Below, piece by piece: positions 1 to 10,067 of a DNA stretch of 35,953 nucleotides. Numbering within the stretch: the first letter of the stretch is position 1; every line of letters begins with the position of its first letter. Where the stretch lies: contig PABA01000019.1 of NCBI GenBank assembly GCA_002699025.1, positions 1 through 35,953 of the forward strand, in the 5' to 3' direction. The notes under the pieces are model-generated. The model was not told the DNA's origin and searched no databases. It worked only from the letters and a program-made list of their open reading frames with translations. The position numbers were made by a program, and so were the translations under genes. The DNA comes from Sandaracinus sp. (GTDB lineage: Bacteria > Myxococcota_A > Polyangia > Polyangiales > Houyiibacteriaceae).

Positions 1-150
1 CACCGAGCCCAGCGTCACCGAGCCCAGCGTCACCGAGCCCAGCGTCACCGAGCCCAGCGTCACCGAGCCCAGCGTCACCGAGCCCAGCACCACCCAGCCC
101 AGCACCACCCAGCCCGGCGTCACCCAGCCCGGCGTCACCGAGCCGCACCC
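1..150. repeat. 15-bp tandem repeat, about 10 units
   Basis: A 15-base unit (CACCGAGCCCAGCGT) is repeated from the window edge. Five units are identical and the later ones drift (CACCCAGCCCGGCGT). The period is a multiple of three and the array lies in the open frame that stops at 167-169, so it most likely encodes a repetitive C-terminal tail of the upstream gene. Confidence 0.9.
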
Positions 151-169
151 GGTGCAGGAGAGCGCCTGA
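2..169 (+). CDS. C-terminal tail of an unidentified gene (partial)
   Basis: Only the 3' end is present. The frame reads as repeated Thr-Glu-Pro-Ser-Val, drifting to TQPST and TQPGV, and ends HPVQESA followed by TGA at 167-169. Such Pro/Thr/Ser/Glu tails are usually flexible and carry no fold. The stop lies 23 nt before the sufB ATG, so the gene is probably the first member of the suf operon. In many bacteria that position is held by an Rrf2-type regulator, but nothing in the visible part identifies the product. The frame choice rests on the uninterrupted repeat and the spacing to sufB. Confidence 0.6.
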   Translation, partial: TEPSVTEPSVTEPSVTEPSVTEPSVTEPSTTQPSTTQPGVTQPGVTEPHPVQESA

Positions 170-192
170 ACGGCGCCGAAGGAACGAAGGAC

Positions 193-1638
<1,446 letters not shown>

Positions 1639-1650
1639 CGACGGCTGCGG

Positions 1651-1710
1651 CTCCCTCACTCTCCTCTCCCGAACCTCTCCTCTTCTCCGGCTCCCCCTCG
1701 GGAGCGCCGG
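1651..1710 (+). promoter_or_regulatory. C-rich, G-poor tract plus hairpin between sufB and sufC
   Basis: Bases 1651-1700 hold 29 C and only 4 G, very unusual in this genome and typical of Rho-loading (rut) sequence. The tract runs into a hairpin at about 1687-1710 (GCTCCC / GGGAGC, loop CCTC, with extra CGG pairing past a bulge). No T-run follows. It could act as Rho-dependent attenuation or as an mRNA-processing element inside the suf operon. The composition is seen; the role is inferred. Confidence 0.4.
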
Positions 1711-1753
1711 CCGGAGCCCCCTCGGCCCGGCCGCCCATCGAACCGAAACCGCC

Positions 1754-2514
<761 letters not shown>

Positions 2515-2518
<4 letters not shown>

Positions 2519-3768
2519 GCCTCCTCGAGAGCGTGCCGACGCAGCCGAAGGGCGGGCCCGCCTGGCTCGCGCCGCTCCGCGAGAAGGCCCACGCGGCCCT
2601 CGAGAGCGGCGGGCTGCCGACGAAGAAGACCGAGGCCTGGCGCTTCACCTCCGTGCGCGCCCTGGTGAAGGGCGAGTGGGCGCCGGCCAAGCCCCTCGCG
2701 CCGGCCGAGCGGGCGAGCGCGTCCGGCTGGGAGGCGCTCTTCGCGGGCGGCCAGTACCTCGGCGCCCTCGACAAGAGCGCGCCGCCCGAGGGCGTGGGCG
2801 TGCATCGGCTCGGGGCCGACGGGGGCCCGGACGTGCGCGAGCGGCTCGGGGCCGTGCTGCCGAACGAGCACTTCGTGGCGCTGAACACGGCCATGTTCGA
2901 CGAGGCCGTCGTGCTCCACGTGAGCGCGCCGGTCGCCGAGCCCGTGACGCTCCGCTACGTCGCCGCGGGCGCCGGGCAGGTGGCCTACCCGCGGGTGCTC
3001 GTCGTGCTCGCGCCGGGCGCCGAGCTCACGCTCGTCGAGCGCTGGGAGGGGACCGGCGAGAGCTTCACGGACGCGGTGACGGAGGTGCACCTCGGGGCCA
3101 ATGCGGGCCTCGAGCACGTGCGCGTCCACGAGGACGCCGGCGCGCTCGTCGGGGCGCTCTCGGTCCACCAGGAGCGGGACAGCCGCTACACCTCGCGCGT
3201 CTTCAGCTTCGCCGGCGCGCCCATGCGCCTCGACCTGCGCGTGGAGCTCGCCGGGAAGGGCGCCCGGGCCGTCCTCGACGGAGCCTACCTCGTGGGCGGC
3301 GAGGCCCACGTCGACCACCACGTGCGCGTGGACCACGTGGCGCCCCACTGCTTCAGCCAGCAGCGCTACCGGGGCGTCGTGGCCGACCGCGGCACGGCCG
3401 TCTTCGACGGGCAGGCCATCGTCCATCAGAGCGCGCCGGCGAGCGAGGCGCATCAGGAGAACCGCAACCTGCTCCTGAGCGACACGGCCCACGTGCACAC
3501 CAAGCCGCACCTCGAGATCGAGAACGACGACGTCGTCGCCTCCCACGGCGCGACCGTCGGCAGCCTCGACGCGGGGCAGCTCTTCTACCTGCGGAGCCGC
3601 GGCGTCCCCGCCGACACGGCCCGCGCGATCCTCACCTACGCTTTCCTCGAGGCCCTCGTCGACGAGGTGCGCTTGCCGGCCCTCGCGAAGGAGCTCCAGG
3701 GCGACCTCCTCGATCGGCTGCCCGAGGGCGACGTGCTCCGGGCCTTCGAGGTGGAGGAGGAGCTATGA
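2515..3768 (+). CDS. sufD: Fe-S cluster assembly protein SufD
   Basis: SufD pairs with SufB to form the scaffold and is needed for iron entry into the SufBC2D complex. The product has 417 residues, close to the family norm. It carries the SufB/SufD beta-helix core and the C-terminal signature NRNLLLSDTAHVHTKPHLEI, then ENDDVVASHGATVGSLDAGQ and LFYLRSRGV. The N-terminal part (about 1-100) is the usual variable helical region with KKTEAWRFT. The start is GTG at 2515, overlapping the sufC stop as GTGA. The stop overlaps the sufS start as ATGA. No anomaly is seen. Confidence 0.97.
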
Positions 3769-5057
3769 GCGTCACGCCCGAGGTCGCCCCGAGCGAGGAC
3801 GCGTCGAGCGCGGCGCCCGCCTCCTCGTCCGCGCCCGCCTTCGACGTCGAGGCCGTGCGCGCGCAGTTCCCGGCGCTCCAGCAGGAGGTCCATCCGGGCA
3901 AGCCGCTGGTCTACCTCGACAGCGCGGCCACGGCGCTCAAGCCGCAGGTCGTCATCGACGCGGTCACGGAGGCCTACGCGAAGGACTGCGCCAACGTGCA
4001 CCGCGCCGTCCACGCGCTCAGCCAGCGCGCCACGGCGAAGTTCGAGGGCGCCCGCGACAGTGTGCGGCGCTTCTTGAACGCGGAGAAGCGCGAGGAGATC
4101 ATCTTCGTCCGCGGCTGCACCGAGGGCATCAACCTCGTCGCGCAGAGCTGGGGGCGCGCGAACCTCGGGCCCGGCGACGAGATCCTCCTCACGGAGCTCG
4201 AGCACCACTCGAACATCGTGCCCTGGCAGCTCGTCGCCGAGGAGAAGGGGGCGAAGGTCGTCGTCGTCCCCATGACCGACGCCGGCGAGATCACGGTGGA
4301 GGCCTTCCGGGCGAAGCTCTCCGAGCGAACCAAGCTCGCCGCCTTCACCCACGTCTCGAACGCCCTCGGCACGATCCTCCCGGTCGCCGAGCTCACGCGC
4401 CTCGCCCACGACGCCGGCGCCAAGGTCCTCGTCGACGGCGCCCAGGGCGTCGTCCACCAGCGCGTCGACGTGCGCGCCCTCGACGCCGACTTCTACGTCT
4501 TCAGCGGGCACAAGCTCTACGCCCCCTCGGGCATCGGCGTGCTCTACGGCAAGGAGGCGCTCCTCGAGGCCATGCCCCCCTGGCAGGGCGGCGGGGACAT
4601 GATCGACCGGGTCACCTTCGAGGGCTCGAGCTGGAACGACCTGCCCTACAAGTACGAGGCGGGGACGCCGGCCATCGCGCAGGCGATCGGCCTCGGCGCC
4701 GCCATCGAGTGGCTCGAGGGGCTCGACTGGGACGGCATGATCGCCCACGAGACGGCGGTCCTCGAGCACGGCGCGGCGCGCCTCGGGGAGCTCGAGCGGC
4801 TCACCCTCCGCGGCACGGCGCCGGAGAAGGCCAGCGTCCTCGGCTTCACGCTGGAGGGCATCCACCCGACGGACGCGGGGACCATCCTCGACGCGCAGGG
4901 CGTGGCGATCCGGACCGGGCATCACTGCGCGCAGCCGGTCATGGACCACTTCGGCGTGACGGCCACGGCGCGGGCGAGCTTGGGCGTGTACAATACGAAC
5001 GAAGACATCGACGCTCTCGTGAGTGGCCTGAAGAAGGTCGAGTCGATGTTTGGCTGA
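3765..5057 (+). CDS. sufS: Cysteine desulfurase SufS
   Basis: SufS is a PLP-dependent cysteine desulfurase that takes sulfur from L-cysteine and passes it on for SufBCD-bound cluster assembly. From the ATG overlapping the sufD stop, the product has 430 residues. An Ala/Ser-rich extension of about 25 residues precedes the fold, which begins near FDVEAVRAQFPAL. The PLP lysine is K250 in FSGHKLYAPSGIGVLYG. The persulfide cysteine is C388 in RTGHHCAQPVMDHFGV. The ELEHHSNIVPWQ segment is the PLP-stacking His region of group II desulfurases. SufS enzymes normally need SufE or SufU as sulfur acceptor; neither gene follows here. Confidence 0.97.
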   Translation: MSVTPEVAPSEDASSAAPASSSAPAFDVEAVRAQFPALQQEVHPGKPLVYLDSAATALKPQVVIDAVTEAYAKDCANVHRAVHALSQRATAKFEGARDSVRRFLNAEKREEIIFVRGCTEGINLVAQSWGRANLGPGDEILLTELEHHSNIVPWQLVAEEKGAKVVVVPMTDAGEITVEAFRAKLSERTKLAAFTHVSNALGTILPVAELTRLAHDAGAKVLVDGAQGVVHQRVDVRALDADFYVFSGHKLYAPSGIGVLYGKEALLEAMPPWQGGGDMIDRVTFEGSSWNDLPYKYEAGTPAIAQAIGLGAAIEWLEGLDWDGMIAHETAVLEHGAARLGELERLTLRGTAPEKASVLGFTLEGIHPTDAGTILDAQGVAIRTGHHCAQPVMDHFGVTATARASLGVYNTNEDIDALVSGLKKVESMFG

Positions 5058-5108
5058 ATGATCTTCGGTTAGGCCGCCGTTTTGACGCGCTGCGTCGGCT
5101 GGCGTCCG

Positions 5109-5130
5109 AGGTCGATTCGACCTAAAGGAG
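5109..5130 (+). promoter_or_regulatory. Perfect inverted repeat next to the pntA ribosome binding site
   Basis: AGGTCGA-T-TCGACCT (5109-5123) is a perfect dyad with 7-base arms. The Shine-Dalgarno AAAGGAG (5124-5130) touches it and the ATG is at 5135. A TTGACG hexamer lies upstream at 5082-5087, but no convincing -10 sits at the right distance. The dyad could be an operator or an RNA hairpin affecting pntA translation. Confidence 0.4.
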
Positions 5131-5134
5131 CGCC

Positions 5135-6715
5135 ATGCATCGCACGACGTTGGGGGTCCCTCGGGAGGCGGGCGCGCGCGAGAAGCGCGTCGCCATCGTC
5201 CCGGAGACCGTCGCGAAGCTCGCGGAGCTCGGCTTCGACGTGATCGTCGAGGCGGGCGCGGGGGCCGAAGCGGGGTTCGACGACGCGGCCTACGAGGAGG
5301 CGGGGGCGACCGTCTCCGGGCCCGAGTCCTACCGGGAGGCGCCCGCCGAGGATCCGTGGAAGGCGGACCTCGTCGTGAAGGTGAGCCCGCCGAGCGAGAG
5401 CGAGGCGAAGCGGCTCCGCGAAGGGGCGACCCTGGTCTCGCTGCTGCAGCCCGAGTCGAACTCGGAGCTGATGGCGGCGCTCGAGGCCGAGAAGGTCAGC
5501 GCCATCGCCCTCGACAAGATCCCGCGCATCACGCGCGCGCAGAAGATGGACGTGCTCTCGAGCATGGCCAACCTCGCCGGCTACCGCGCCGTGCTCGAGG
5601 GGGCGGCGGCCTATCAGGGCTTCATGGGCGCGCAGGTCACGGCGGCTGGCACGGATCCGCCCGCGAAGGTGCTGGTGATCGGCGCCGGGGTGGCGGGGCT
5701 CGCGGCCATCGCCACGGCCCACGCGATGGGCGCGGAGGTGCGCGCCTTCGACGTGCGGCCGGCGACGGCGGAGCAGGTCGAGTCGCTCGGCGGCAAGTTC
5801 CTCATGCTCGACTTCGAGGAGAGCGGCGAGGGCGGCGGCGGCTACGCGAAGGTGATGAGCGAGGAGTTCATCGAGGCGGAGATGGCGCTCTTCCGGGAGC
5901 AGGCCCGCGAGGTGGATCTCGTCATCACGACGGCGCTGATCCCCGGCAAGAAGGCGCCGACGCTCCTGCCCGAGGACGTGGTCGCGGAGCTCCGGCCGGG
6001 CTCGGTGGTGGTCGACCTGGCGGCGGCCGCCGGCGGCAACTGCGTCTACACGAAGGCGGACGAGGTCGTCGTGCACGAGGGCGTGACGATCCTCGGCTAC
6101 ACGGACCTGCCGAGCCGCATGGCGCACACGGCGAGCCGCTTCTTCAGCGCCAACGTGCGGCACCTCTTGACCGACATGGTCGGCGAGGAGGGCTTCGTGC
6201 TCGACCTCGAGGACGAGGTCGTGCGCGCCGCGACGCAGATTCACGAAGGGGAGCGCCTGCCGCCGCCGCCGCGGAAGGAGCCGACGCCCCCGCCGAAGCC
6301 CGAGCCGCCCCGCGAGGCGGCGCCGCGGAAGGAGCCCGAGGAGGAGAGCGGCGCCGGGAAGGCCGTCGGCACGGTGATCGGCGCGGCCATCGCGGCCGCC
6401 GCCTTCGCGCTGGTCGGCCTCTTCGCCCCCGAGGACTTCGTCCAGCACTTCACGGTCTTCATCCTGGCCTGCTTCGTCGGCTGGCAGATCGTCTGGGCCG
6501 TCGCCCCGGCGCTCCACACCCCGCTCATGAGCGTGACCAACGCCATCAGCGGCATCGTCCTCGTCGGCGGCCTCGTCCAGGCGGCCCCCGGGGGCTCGGG
6601 CCTGCCCGTGATCCTCGGCGCCGTCGCCCTGCTCATCGGCACCATCAACGTCGCTGGCGGCTTCCTCGTCACCGAGCGCATGCTCGGCATGTTCAAGAAG
6701 GGCGGCCCCAAGTGA
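5135..6715 (+). CDS. pntA: NAD(P) transhydrogenase subunit alpha
   Basis: PntA contributes the NAD(H)-binding domain I and part of the membrane domain of the proton-translocating transhydrogenase, which makes NADPH from NADH using the proton gradient. The 526 residues begin with the alanine dehydrogenase/PNT domain (GVPREAGAREKRVAIVPETV), followed by the Rossmann motif VIGAGVAGLAAIATAHAMGA. A proline-rich linker spans about 374-407. Four hydrophobic segments follow (about 410-520), ending TERMLGMFKKGGPK. The single-chain alpha organisation matches the E. coli type rather than split PntAA/PntAB, but the linker is longer and more Pro/Glu-rich than I would expect. A strong AAAGGAG precedes the ATG. 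The stop overlaps the pntB GTG. Confidence 0.95.
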   Translation: MHRTTLGVPREAGAREKRVAIVPETVAKLAELGFDVIVEAGAGAEAGFDDAAYEEAGATVSGPESYREAPAEDPWKADLVVKVSPPSESEAKRLREGATLVSLLQPESNSELMAALEAEKVSAIALDKIPRITRAQKMDVLSSMANLAGYRAVLEGAAAYQGFMGAQVTAAGTDPPAKVLVIGAGVAGLAAIATAHAMGAEVRAFDVRPATAEQVESLGGKFLMLDFEESGEGGGGYAKVMSEEFIEAEMALFREQAREVDLVITTALIPGKKAPTLLPEDVVAELRPGSVVVDLAAAAGGNCVYTKADEVVVHEGVTILGYTDLPSRMAHTASRFFSANVRHLLTDMVGEEGFVLDLEDEVVRAATQIHEGERLPPPPRKEPTPPPKPEPPREAAPRKEPEEESGAGKAVGTVIGAAIAAAAFALVGLFAPEDFVQHFTVFILACFVGWQIVWAVAPALHTPLMSVTNAISGIVLVGGLVQAAPGGSGLPVILGAVALLIGTINVAGGFLVTERMLGMFKKGGPK

Positions 6716-8118
6716 GCGCCAACGCGATCACCGTCTCCTACCTCGCCGCGGCCGTCCTCTTCATCGTGGCCATCAAGGGCTTCGCCAAGCCCGAGACGGC
6801 CAAGGGCGGCAACCGGCTCGGCATCCTCGGCATGGCCATCGCCGTCGCCGTGACCATGGCCCTCGCCTTCCGCGAGGGCACCGCCGGCCTGCCCATCGTC
6901 GCCGGCACGGTCGCCCTCGGCACCGTCGTCGGCGCCTTCCTCGCGCGCAGCCTGCCCATGACGGCCATGCCCGAGCTGGTGGCGCTCCTCAACAGCTTCG
7001 GCGGCCTCGCGGCGGTCTTCGTCGGCATGAGCAGCTACCTCGAGCCGGGCGAGCTCGACGAGACCGAGCGCGCCATCCACCTCGTCGAGTGCTGGATCGG
7101 CGTGGCCATCGGCGCCATCACCTTCACCGGCTCGGTCGTCGCCTGGGGCAAGCTCCGCGGCACCTTCTCGGGCGCGCCGCGGCTCCTCCCGGGCCGCCAC
7201 CTGCTCAACCTCGCCATGCTCGGCGCCATCGTGGGCATGTGCTGGCCCTACCTGGACGCCGTCGACGCGGACGCGGGGCTCCAGTGGCTGCTCATCCTCG
7301 CGGGCGTGGCGGCCGTGCTCGGCGTGACGCTGGTCGTGGCCATCGGCGGCGCGGACATGCCCGTCGTGGTCTCGCTCCTGAACAGCTACTCCGGCTGGGC
7401 GGCCGCCTCGACCGGCTTCGTGCTCCGCAACGACCTGCTCATCGTCACCGGCGCCATCGTCGGCGCGAGCGGCGCGATCCTCACGATCATCATGTGCCGC
7501 GCCATGAACCGCTCGATCCTGAACGTGGTCTTCGGCGGCTTCGGCACGGCCGGGAGCGCGCCGGCGGCGAGCGGGGACGGGCCCCAGGGCGAGGTGCAGG
7601 AGACGGACGTGGACGGCCTCGTCGCCGAGCTAAAGCAGGCGAAGGAGGTGGTGATCGTGCCCGGCTACGGCATGGCCGTGGCGCGGGCGCAGCACGGCGT
7701 GAAGGAGCTCGTGGAGCTGCTCCAGGAGCGCGACGTGCGCGTGCGCTTCGCCATCCACCCGGTCGCCGGGCGCCTGCCGGGCCACATGAACGTGCTCCTC
7801 GCGGAGGCGGGCGTGCCCTACGACATCGTCCTCGAGATGGACCTCATCAACGAGGACTTCCCGGAGACGGACGTCGCGCTCGTCATCGGCGCGAACGACA
7901 TCGTGAACCCGAGCGCCGCCACCGACGCCTCGAGCCCCATCTACGGCATGCCCGTGCTCGAGGTCTGGGAGGCGAAGCGGACGGTGGTCTTCAAGCGGAG
8001 CATGTCGACGGGATACGCCGGCGTGCAGAACCCGCTCTTCTTCCACGAGCGCACGCGCATGCTCTTCGGCGACGCGAAGAAGAGCGTGGACGCCATCGTC
8101 GGCCAGCTGCGGGACTGA
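6712..8118 (+). CDS. pntB: NAD(P) transhydrogenase subunit beta
   Basis: PntB supplies most of the transmembrane proton channel (domain II) and the NADP(H)-binding domain III. From the GTG at 6712, overlapping the pntA stop as GTGA, the product has 468 residues, the normal family length. The first 280 or so residues form many hydrophobic helices, with MPVVVSLLNSYSGWAAASTG and GAILTIIMCRAMNRS typical of the family. Domain III carries VIVPGYGMAVARAQHGVKEL, RFAIHPVAGRLPGHMNVLLAE, GANDIVNPSA and FKRSMSTGYAGVQNPLFF. A variable linker rich in Ala/Gly/Glu joins the two. No in-frame ATG near this start gives a better fit. Confidence 0.96.
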   Translation: MSANAITVSYLAAAVLFIVAIKGFAKPETAKGGNRLGILGMAIAVAVTMALAFREGTAGLPIVAGTVALGTVVGAFLARSLPMTAMPELVALLNSFGGLAAVFVGMSSYLEPGELDETERAIHLVECWIGVAIGAITFTGSVVAWGKLRGTFSGAPRLLPGRHLLNLAMLGAIVGMCWPYLDAVDADAGLQWLLILAGVAAVLGVTLVVAIGGADMPVVVSLLNSYSGWAAASTGFVLRNDLLIVTGAIVGASGAILTIIMCRAMNRSILNVVFGGFGTAGSAPAASGDGPQGEVQETDVDGLVAELKQAKEVVIVPGYGMAVARAQHGVKELVELLQERDVRVRFAIHPVAGRLPGHMNVLLAEAGVPYDIVLEMDLINEDFPETDVALVIGANDIVNPSAATDASSPIYGMPVLEVWEAKRTVVFKRSMSTGYAGVQNPLFFHERTRMLFGDAKKSVDAIVGQLRD

Positions 8119-8265
8119 CGCCCGGGCTGGCGGCGAGGTGGGCGGGCCTCCGGAGGCGCCCCGGGGCCGTGCACGGGCCGCGAACGAGCGACTCCGGGAG
8201 GCTCGCCGGGGCCGTGAAAAAAGGCACTGGTGAGCACCTGCCCGGGGAGCTAAGGTCGCGCCGCC

Positions 8266-8721
8266 ATGGCTTCCCGGGTGAGCATCGCCGAGTCTCGATT
8301 CATCATTCCGCCGGAGCGCGAGGAGGATCTCGCGGCTGCGCTGGTCGAGCACCTCGACCTCGATCTGGACCCCTCGGAGGGCATCGACGCCCTCGCCGAG
8401 GAGGCCGAGCTCGAGCTCGAGCGCGATGATGACGACGTCGTGAACACGATCTTCCTCGACGACGCGGACTACGAGGACGCGGAGTCGCTGCTCCTCCTGC
8501 TCTGCCGCTTCGCGGAGCCGGGGAGCTGGCTCGACCTCAGCATCGAGAGCGACGACGACGAGGTCTTCCTCGAGCGCTGGACCGTCGACGAGGACGGCGA
8601 GATCGAGCGCATCGAGGTCGACGAAGACGGCGAGGACGGCGAGGGCGACGACGAGCTCGACGTCGACTACGTCGCCGACGAAGACGAGGCCGAGGAAGAA
8701 GACGAAGAGATCGAGGAGTAG
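8266..8721 (+). CDS. Very acidic hypothetical protein
   Basis: The product has 151 residues and is extremely rich in Asp and Glu, above all in the last 50 (DEDGEDGEGDDELDVDY, then DEAEEEDEEIEE). The first 100 residues look folded, with alternating hydrophobic positions such as SRFIIPPEREEDLAAALVEHL and AESLLLLLCRFAEPGSWLDL. No signal peptide or membrane segment is visible, so it is probably cytoplasmic. I do not recognise a family. TAAGGT (8251-8256) nine bases before the ATG could be a -10 element, and no good Shine-Dalgarno is present. A strong terminator lies 47 bases after the stop, so the gene is probably a single transcription unit. Confidence 0.8.
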   Translation: MASRVSIAESRFIIPPEREEDLAAALVEHLDLDLDPSEGIDALAEEAELELERDDDDVVNTIFLDDADYEDAESLLLLLCRFAEPGSWLDLSIESDDDEVFLERWTVDEDGEIERIEVDEDGEDGEGDDELDVDYVADEDEAEEEDEEIEE

Positions 8722-8767
8722 CGCCCCCACCGTAGCGCCCCGGGTTACGGACCCGGCCGGCGACGCG

Positions 8768-8803
8768 AGCCGATCCCCGACGCCGTTCGGGGGTCGGCTT
8801 TTT
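8768..8803 (+). terminator. Rho-independent terminator
   Basis: AGCCGATCCCC pairs with GGGGGTCGGCT (11 pairs, one of them T-G) around a 10-base loop, followed by a T-run (8799-8803). It ends transcription of the acidic protein gene and separates it from the pseudokinase gene. It is the only textbook intrinsic terminator I found in the window. Confidence 0.9.
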
Positions 8804-8842
8804 GCATGACCCGAAGGCGGCCTCTGGGCCCTCTGAGGAGAC

Positions 8843-10051
8843 ATGCCGCCGACGACGTACGAGATCCTCGATCTGCTCCGCAGCGCGCCCGAGGGCGAGC
8901 TGGAGCTGGCCGTTCGCTCCGACGGGCGCCTGGTGGCGCTGCTCGAGCCGCGGAGCGCCGAGGGCCCCTTCTGCGCGGCGCGCTCGCTCCACGCGAACCT
9001 CTGGACGCCGCGGGCGATCCGCGCCGGGGAGCTTCCCGGCCTGGTGCTCGACCCGCTCCTCGGCGTGCGCGCCGACGTGCTGAAGGAGCGCCTGCCGCCG
9101 CCGGTCGCGCTGCGCCTCGCCCTCGACGTGCTCACGGGCCTCGACGCGCTCCACGACGCCGGCGACGCCCACGGCGCGCTCTGCCCCTCCGCCGTGCTCC
9201 TCGACGAGGAGGGCCGCGGGCGCCTGGTGGTGCTCGGGCCGGAGCCGGGGCCGCTCGAGACGCGGCTGCGCTACGCCGCGCCGGAGCAGCTCGAGGGCGC
9301 GGCGTCGAGCTTCGCGGGGGACGTCTGGGCCGTGGGCGTGCTCCTCCACGAGTGGCTGACGGGCGCGCCGCTCTTCGAGGGGCGCGGCTGGGAGGTGGTG
9401 GCGCGCATCGCCGCCGACGACCCCCACGCGCGCCGCCCGGCGGAGCTCGCGCCCCTCGCGCCGCTCTTCGAGCGCCTCCTCGCGCGGGCCCCGGGGGAGC
9501 GCGCGGAGGACGCCTGCGCGGCGGCGAGCCTGCTCATCGAGCTGGCGCCGCGCGTCGGTGGGCTCGCGTCGCGGGAGGTCGTGCGCGCCTACCTCGGGCC
9601 CGATTGGGAGTCCGCCGTCGAGGCGCAGCGGACCCGCCTCCAGACCGCGCAGGCCTACGTCCGCTCGATGCAGGAGCGGTCCCCGCGGGCCGACCCGCCG
9701 AGCGACGCCTTCCCCCTGCCGGACACGTTCACGGGGGCGATCGCGCTCACGCCGACCATGGACCTCGACTGGCGCGGGCCGCTGGCGGCGCTCCGGGGGC
9801 GGGCGAGGCGGACTTTCGGCGCGATCCGGCCGCGCGCGCTGCGGGCCCGAGGCGCGTCGGTGCTGCGGGCGCTGCGGGCCCGGGGCGCGTCGGTGCTGCG
9901 GGCGCTGCGCACGGGCGGGGCGTCGGCGCTGGGGGCGCTCCGGCCGCGTGCGGCGTGGGCCCGGGATGCGATGCGGGCGGCGGCGGCGCGTGGCCGGAGG
10001 GAGCTCGGGCGGGCGCTCGCGTGGCTTCGGGAGCGCGCGGAGCGCCGCTGA
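8843..10051 (+). CDS. Serine/threonine kinase-fold protein, probable pseudokinase
   Basis: Residues about 20-245 follow the plan of a Hanks-type protein kinase but lack catalysis. The HRDLKPSN-like loop reads HGALCPSAVLL (110-120), so the catalytic Asp is Ala112, the Lys is Cys114 and the metal-binding Asn is Ala117. The DFG position reads VLGPEP. The APE motif (146-148) and DVWAVGVLLHEWLTGAPLFEG (subdomain IX) are kept, so the C-lobe fold is clear. No glycine-rich loop or VAIK-type lysine is evident. The C-terminal 120 residues are Arg/Ala-rich, highly basic and include an 11-residue tandem repeat; no membrane helix is clear. ATG follows GAGGAG. It probably binds partners rather than phosphorylating them. 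Confidence 0.85.
   Translation: MPPTTYEILDLLRSAPEGELELAVRSDGRLVALLEPRSAEGPFCAARSLHANLWTPRAIRAGELPGLVLDPLLGVRADVLKERLPPPVALRLALDVLTGLDALHDAGDAHGALCPSAVLLDEEGRGRLVVLGPEPGPLETRLRYAAPEQLEGAASSFAGDVWAVGVLLHEWLTGAPLFEGRGWEVVARIAADDPHARRPAELAPLAPLFERLLARAPGERAEDACAAASLLIELAPRVGGLASREVVRAYLGPDWESAVEAQRTRLQTAQAYVRSMQERSPRADPPSDAFPLPDTFTGAIALTPTMDLDWRGPLAALRGRARRTFGAIRPRALRARGASVLRALRARGASVLRALRTGGASALGALRPRAAWARDAMRAAAARGRRELGRALAWLRERAERR
9836..9934 (+). repeat. 33-bp tandem repeat, three units, in the pseudokinase tail
   Basis: Units at 9836-9868, 9869-9901 and 9902-9934; the first two differ at one base and the third has diverged. They encode ALRARGASVLR, ALRARGASVLR and ALRTGGASALG. The frame is preserved, so this is an in-frame expansion of the basic tail. 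Confidence 0.9.
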
Positions 10052-10067
10052 GGCGTCTCCGCGCTGC

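Noticed and set aside
1-150. CRISPR array
   Set aside because: Units are 15 bases and contiguous with no spacers; the repeats are in frame with a stop codon just before sufB.
5356-6711. Long upstream open frame in the pntB reading frame
   Set aside because: It is antiparallel in content to no known family and overlaps pntA fully; pntB starts at the GTG that overlaps the pntA stop. Long shadow frames are expected at this GC content.
8119-8265. Terminator after pntB
   Set aside because: Small G/C palindromes (for example CCGTGCACGG at 8167-8176) occur, but none is followed by a T-run; the run of A at 8217-8222 is not preceded by a fitting stem.
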